DNA of 64,000 nt from CAXMST01 sp963793415. Its GTDB lineage: Bacteria > Actinomycetota > Thermoleophilia > Solirubrobacterales > 70-9. How positions within the stretch are numbered: position 1 is the first letter of the stretch; each line of letters starts with the position of its first letter. Below, piece after piece: positions 61,361 through 64,000 of the stretch. A program made the position numbers and the translations under genes. The notes below the pieces were generated by a model. The model worked only from the letters and a program-made list of their open reading frames with translations. It ran no database searches and was not told the origin of the DNA. Location of the stretch: positions 1,922,001-1,986,000 of the forward strand of contig CAWCAC010000002.1 of assembly GCA_963793415.1 (NCBI GenBank). Reading direction: 5' to 3'.

Positions 61361-62731
61361 TGGCCCGCTTCGAGAAACAGCCCGACCCCGTCTTCTGGGC
61401 GCTCAACGCCTCGCTCGACTTCGACCGCAGGCTGGCTCCCTACGACGTGCGCCAGTCGCGTGCCCACGCCCGCGCGCTGCGCGAGGCGGGCGTGCTCGAC
61501 GAGGCCGAGCTCGGCGAGCTGATCGCCGGCCTCGATCGCGTCGAGGCCGAGCTCGAGACGGGCAGCTTCCCGTTCGAGCAGACCGACGAGGACATCCACA
61601 TGGCCGTCGAGCGCCGGCTCACCGAGATCGTCGGCAGGGTCGGCGGCAAGATCCACACCGGGCGCTCGCGCAACGACCAGGTCGCGACCGACCTGGCGAT
61701 GTTCGTCACCGACCGCAGCGACGTCGCCTCGGGCCTGCTCGAGGACGCGCTGGTGCGGATCGCCGCGCTCGCCTCCGAGCACCGTGACTGGCGCATGCCC
61801 GGCTACACCCACCTGCAGCGTGCCCAGCCCGTCTCCCTCGGCCATCACCTGATGGCCTGGTTCTGGATGCTCGCCCGCGATCTCGACCGTTTCGCCGCCG
61901 CCCGCCACTCCGCCGGCGTGATGCCGCTGGGGTCGGGAGCCCTGGCCGGAGTCAACTGGTCACTCGATCGTCGCGCCGTCGCTGCCGAGCTCGGCTTCCA
62001 CACGATCGCCCCGAACTCGATGGACGGCGTCGCCAATCGCGACTTCGCGATCGACTACCTCGCGGCCGCCGCAACCTGCGCGACGCATCTCTCGCGGATT
62101 GGCTCGGAGATCGTGCTCTGGGCGTCGAGTGAGTTCGGTTTCTGCAAGCCGGCCGAGGAATTCTCCTCGGGCTCCTCGATCATGCCGCAGAAGATGAACC
62201 CCGACGCGGCCGAGCTGCTGCGGGCGAAGGCGCCGCGGATCGTCGCCTCGCTGACGACGCTGCTCGGCGTCCAGCACGCCCTGCCGCTCGCGTACAGCAA
62301 GGACCTGCAGGAGGACAAGGAGCCGCTGTTCGACGCCGTCGACACGATCGAGCTCAGCCTGCAGGCGCTGGCCGGGATGCTCGACGGGATCGCCTTCGAC
62401 CGCGGGCGCATGGAGGCGGCGGCCTCCGACGAGATGGCCGCGGCCACCGACGTCGCCGACCTGCTCGTCCGGCGCGGGCTGCCGTTCCGCGAGGCCCACG
62501 GCGTCGTCGGCAGCCTCGTCCGCTACGCGCTCGACCACGACATCGGCCTCTCGCAGATTCCGCCCGAGCAGCTCGCGGACTTCTCGGAGCTGCTCGACGA
62601 CGAGTATTACGACGGTGCTCGAGAGCGAGAACTGGCTCGATTCGAAGCTCTCCGCCGGCGGCACATCGGCAGCGTCGCTCGAAGCTCAGCTGGACGCCGC
62701 CCGCGAGCTGATTCGCCGTCGCTCGGAGTGA
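61360..62731 (+). CDS. argH: Argininosuccinate lyase (frameshift near 62614)
   Basis: Final step of arginine synthesis. From ATG 61360: GKIHTGRSRNDQVATDLAMF, TGYTHLQ-type PGYTHLQRAQPVSLGHHL, ANRDFAIDYLAAA and the flexible catalytic loop SSGSSIMPQKMNPD. In the given frame the protein loses sense after DDEYYDG. Dropping one G at 62614 restores the family end (VLESENWLDSKLSAGGTSAA, then ELIRRRSE) with a stop at 62729-62731, length about 456. The downstream glycosylase GTG overlaps this stop (GTGA), supporting the corrected end. Confidence 0.93.
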
Positions 62732-63338
62732 CCCCGGGCCGCGCTTCCGCAGGGCTTCTTCGAGCGCGACGTCGTCGAGGTCGCTCGCGATCTGATCGGC
62801 TGCACGCTCGAGCTCAGCGGCCGTGGCGGGCGGATCGTCGAGACCGAGGCCTACGACGAGTCCGAGCCCGCCTGCCACGCATACGTCGGTGTGACGGCGC
62901 GGACCAGGACCGCTGTTCGGGCCCGCCGGCCACGCCTACGTCTATCTCTCGTACGGCATCCACGAGCTCTTCAATGTCGTCACCGGCGACGAGGGCCACG
63001 GCGCCGCCGTCCTGATCAGGGCACTCGAGCCAACCCGCGGTCTCGAGGGGATCCGCGACCGGCGGCCGGGCAGGGCCGACCGCGAACTCTGCTCGGGCCC
63101 GGGCCGCCTGACGCTCGCACTTGGGATCGGCCTCGGTCACAACGGGGCGCCGCTCGGCAGCGGTCGCGACGATCTCCCGGGCATCGGCCCGCGCCCGCCC
63201 GGGGCACAGCCGCGGATCGAGTCCGGCCCGAGGGTCGGGATCACGAAGGCGACGGCGCTGCCGTGGCGGTTCTGCGAGGCGGCGAGCCCGTGGATCTCGA
63301 GGCCGAGTCCTCCTGGCGCGAAGGCTGCCGGCGCCTGA
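62728..63338 (+). pseudogene. 3-Methyladenine DNA glycosylase (AAG/Mpg family), two frameshifts
   Basis: Removes alkylated bases. GTG 62728 overlaps the corrected argH stop. The piece after a shift near 62746 reads LPQGFFERDVVEVARDLIGC and IVETEAYDESEPACHAYVG. After a second shift near 62921 it reads LFGPAGHAYVYLSYGIHELF, VLIRALEPTRG, ELCSGPGRLTLALGI and RVGITKATALPWRFCEAASP to TGA 63336-63338. All AAG landmarks (catalytic Glu in VETEAY, YVYLSYG, GPGRL) are present, so the gene is probably functional and the two indels are consensus errors. Length after correction is about 203. Confidence 0.82.
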
Positions 63339-63375
63339 GCCGTCGGCGGGACGGGGTTGGCCCGGTCCGGCGTGC

Positions 63376-64000
63376 TCAGCCGACCGGAACTGCGCCGGAG
63401 CCGCCGTCGGTCGGTGCTGGCTCGGTCGGCGCCGCGGGCGCGGCCTCCGTCGGCGCAGGCGCCGGGGCCTCCTCGACGGGCGCCGGAGCGGGCGTCACGG
63501 GCGCGGCCGTGGTCGGCGTGACCGGGGCCGCCGTGTCGGTCGTGCCGGAGTCACCGTCGCCGTCGCTCTCCTTCTCGGCCAGGCGGTTGGCCTGGAGCCC
63601 GTCGTAGGCGGCGATCACATCGGCCCAGAGCAGCGCCGGGATCGTGCCACCGTCGACCGGCAGACCGCCGTACTCGGTCTCCATCGGCGTCGCGCCATCG
63701 GGGTAGCCGATCCAGACAGCGGCCGTCACGGACTCGTTGGCGCCGACGAACCAGGCGTCGATGTTGCCGTCCGTCGTGCCCGTCTTGCCCCAGATGAAGT
63801 CGTCTCCGACCTGTGCGTTCTTGCCGGTGCCGCTGGTCACGACCGTGTGCAGGATGTCCTTCGACTGCTGTGCGATCGCGGGATCGAGGACCTGGTTGTC
63901 GATCTGTTCGTTCTCACCGGAGGCACCGAGGTTGTCCGGAACGAGCTCGCCCTCGTCGTCCTTGACGGACTCGATTCCGACCGGCCCCTCTCCGATCCCG
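63376..64000 (-). CDS. C-terminal part of a class A penicillin-binding protein (5' end outside window)
   Basis: The frame is open to the right edge. The transpeptidase KTG box appears as FIWGKTGTTDGNIDAWFVG and is followed by VTAAVWIGYPDGATPMETEY, the standard end of class A peptidoglycan synthases. A tail of about 60 residues rich in Pro, Ala and Thr (APVTPTTAAPVTPAPAP) follows and would lie outside the membrane. Upstream, QSKDILHTVVTSGTG matches the segment before the KTG box. The SxxK and SxN motifs lie beyond the window. Confidence 0.88.
   Translation of the reverse strand, partial: GIGEGPVGIESVKDDEGELVPDNLGASGENEQIDNQVLDPAIAQQSKDILHTVVTSGTGKNAQVGDDFIWGKTGTTDGNIDAWFVGANESVTAAVWIGYPDGATPMETEYGGLPVDGGTIPALLWADVIAAYDGLQANRLAEKESDGDGDSGTTDTAAPVTPTTAAPVTPAPAPVEEAPAPAPTEAAPAAPTEPAPTDGGSGAVPVG

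Overview
The window is very GC-rich, gene-dense bacterial chromosome. Gene content and style point to an actinobacterium, most likely of the class Thermoleophilia (Solirubrobacterales or Gaiellales type); this lineage call is inference from protein style, GC bias and promoter style, since no rRNA is present. A striking share of genes have a TANNNT -10 box only 6-11 nt upstream of the start codon, so much of the transcriptome is probably leaderless. All genes are housekeeping or biosynthetic; no phage, IS transposase, CRISPR array, tRNA or rRNA is seen.

Layout: 1-2.8 kb, end of a Thr/Ser-rich protein, an extended SDR sugar epimerase, argG and a tiny membrane protein. 2.8-9.8 kb, a divergent group of Ala/Glu/Arg-rich coiled-coil proteins including one of about 1,900 residues. 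9.9-13.4 kb, dnaE. 13.8-17.1 kb, a lipoprotein, a Cys-rich protein, endonuclease IV and gltX. 17.1-18.8 kb, an HDOD-LuxR fusion facing a LuxR regulator with a degenerate receiver. 18.9-21.1 kb, an Rrf2 regulator with cysK and cysE. 21.1-24.9 kb, pcrA, folD and a membrane protein. 25-28.2 kb, gatCAB. 28.3-29.6 kb, type II NADH dehydrogenase. 30.5-41.6 kb, branched-chain amino acid genes ilvB-ilvH and ilvC enclosing a menaquinone block (menF, menD, menC, menA, menB, menE). 41.6-45.5 kb, cupin, a DUF4389-type membrane protein, serC and serA. 45.8-50.6 kb, a quinone oxidoreductase, leuA behind a Leu leader peptide, an SDR and a cation-efflux protein. 51-52.8 kb, a GH113-like hydrolase divergent from an XRE-cupin regulator. 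52.9-56.7 kb, leuC, leuD, a Tam-like methyltransferase and leuB. 56.8-63.3 kb, a lipoprotein, ilvE, cimA, a DegT aminotransferase, argH and a 3-methyladenine glycosylase. The window closes inside a penicillin-binding protein.

How the genes fit: IlvB/IlvH/IlvC, LeuA/LeuC/LeuD/LeuB, IlvE and CimA give almost complete leucine, valine and citramalate-route isoleucine synthesis (ilvD is not in the window). MenF-D-C-B-A-E supply menaquinone, the natural electron acceptor of the type II NADH dehydrogenase. GltX and GatCAB suggest the indirect route to Gln-tRNA and/or Asn-tRNA.

The most notable signals are: (1) a family of non-coding intergenic elements at four loci sharing the head TTTGCAGTGAGGG, two of them flanked by inverted heads; (2) a leuA leader peptide whose Leu codons are exactly complementary to the leuA Shine-Dalgarno; (3) a dense run of frameshifts at 40-44 kb and again at 62.6-62.9 kb, best read as consensus errors in otherwise functional genes; (4) nested dyads over the ndh promoter; (5) the giant coiled-coil protein; (6) a Tam-like methyltransferase inside the leuCD-leuB operon.
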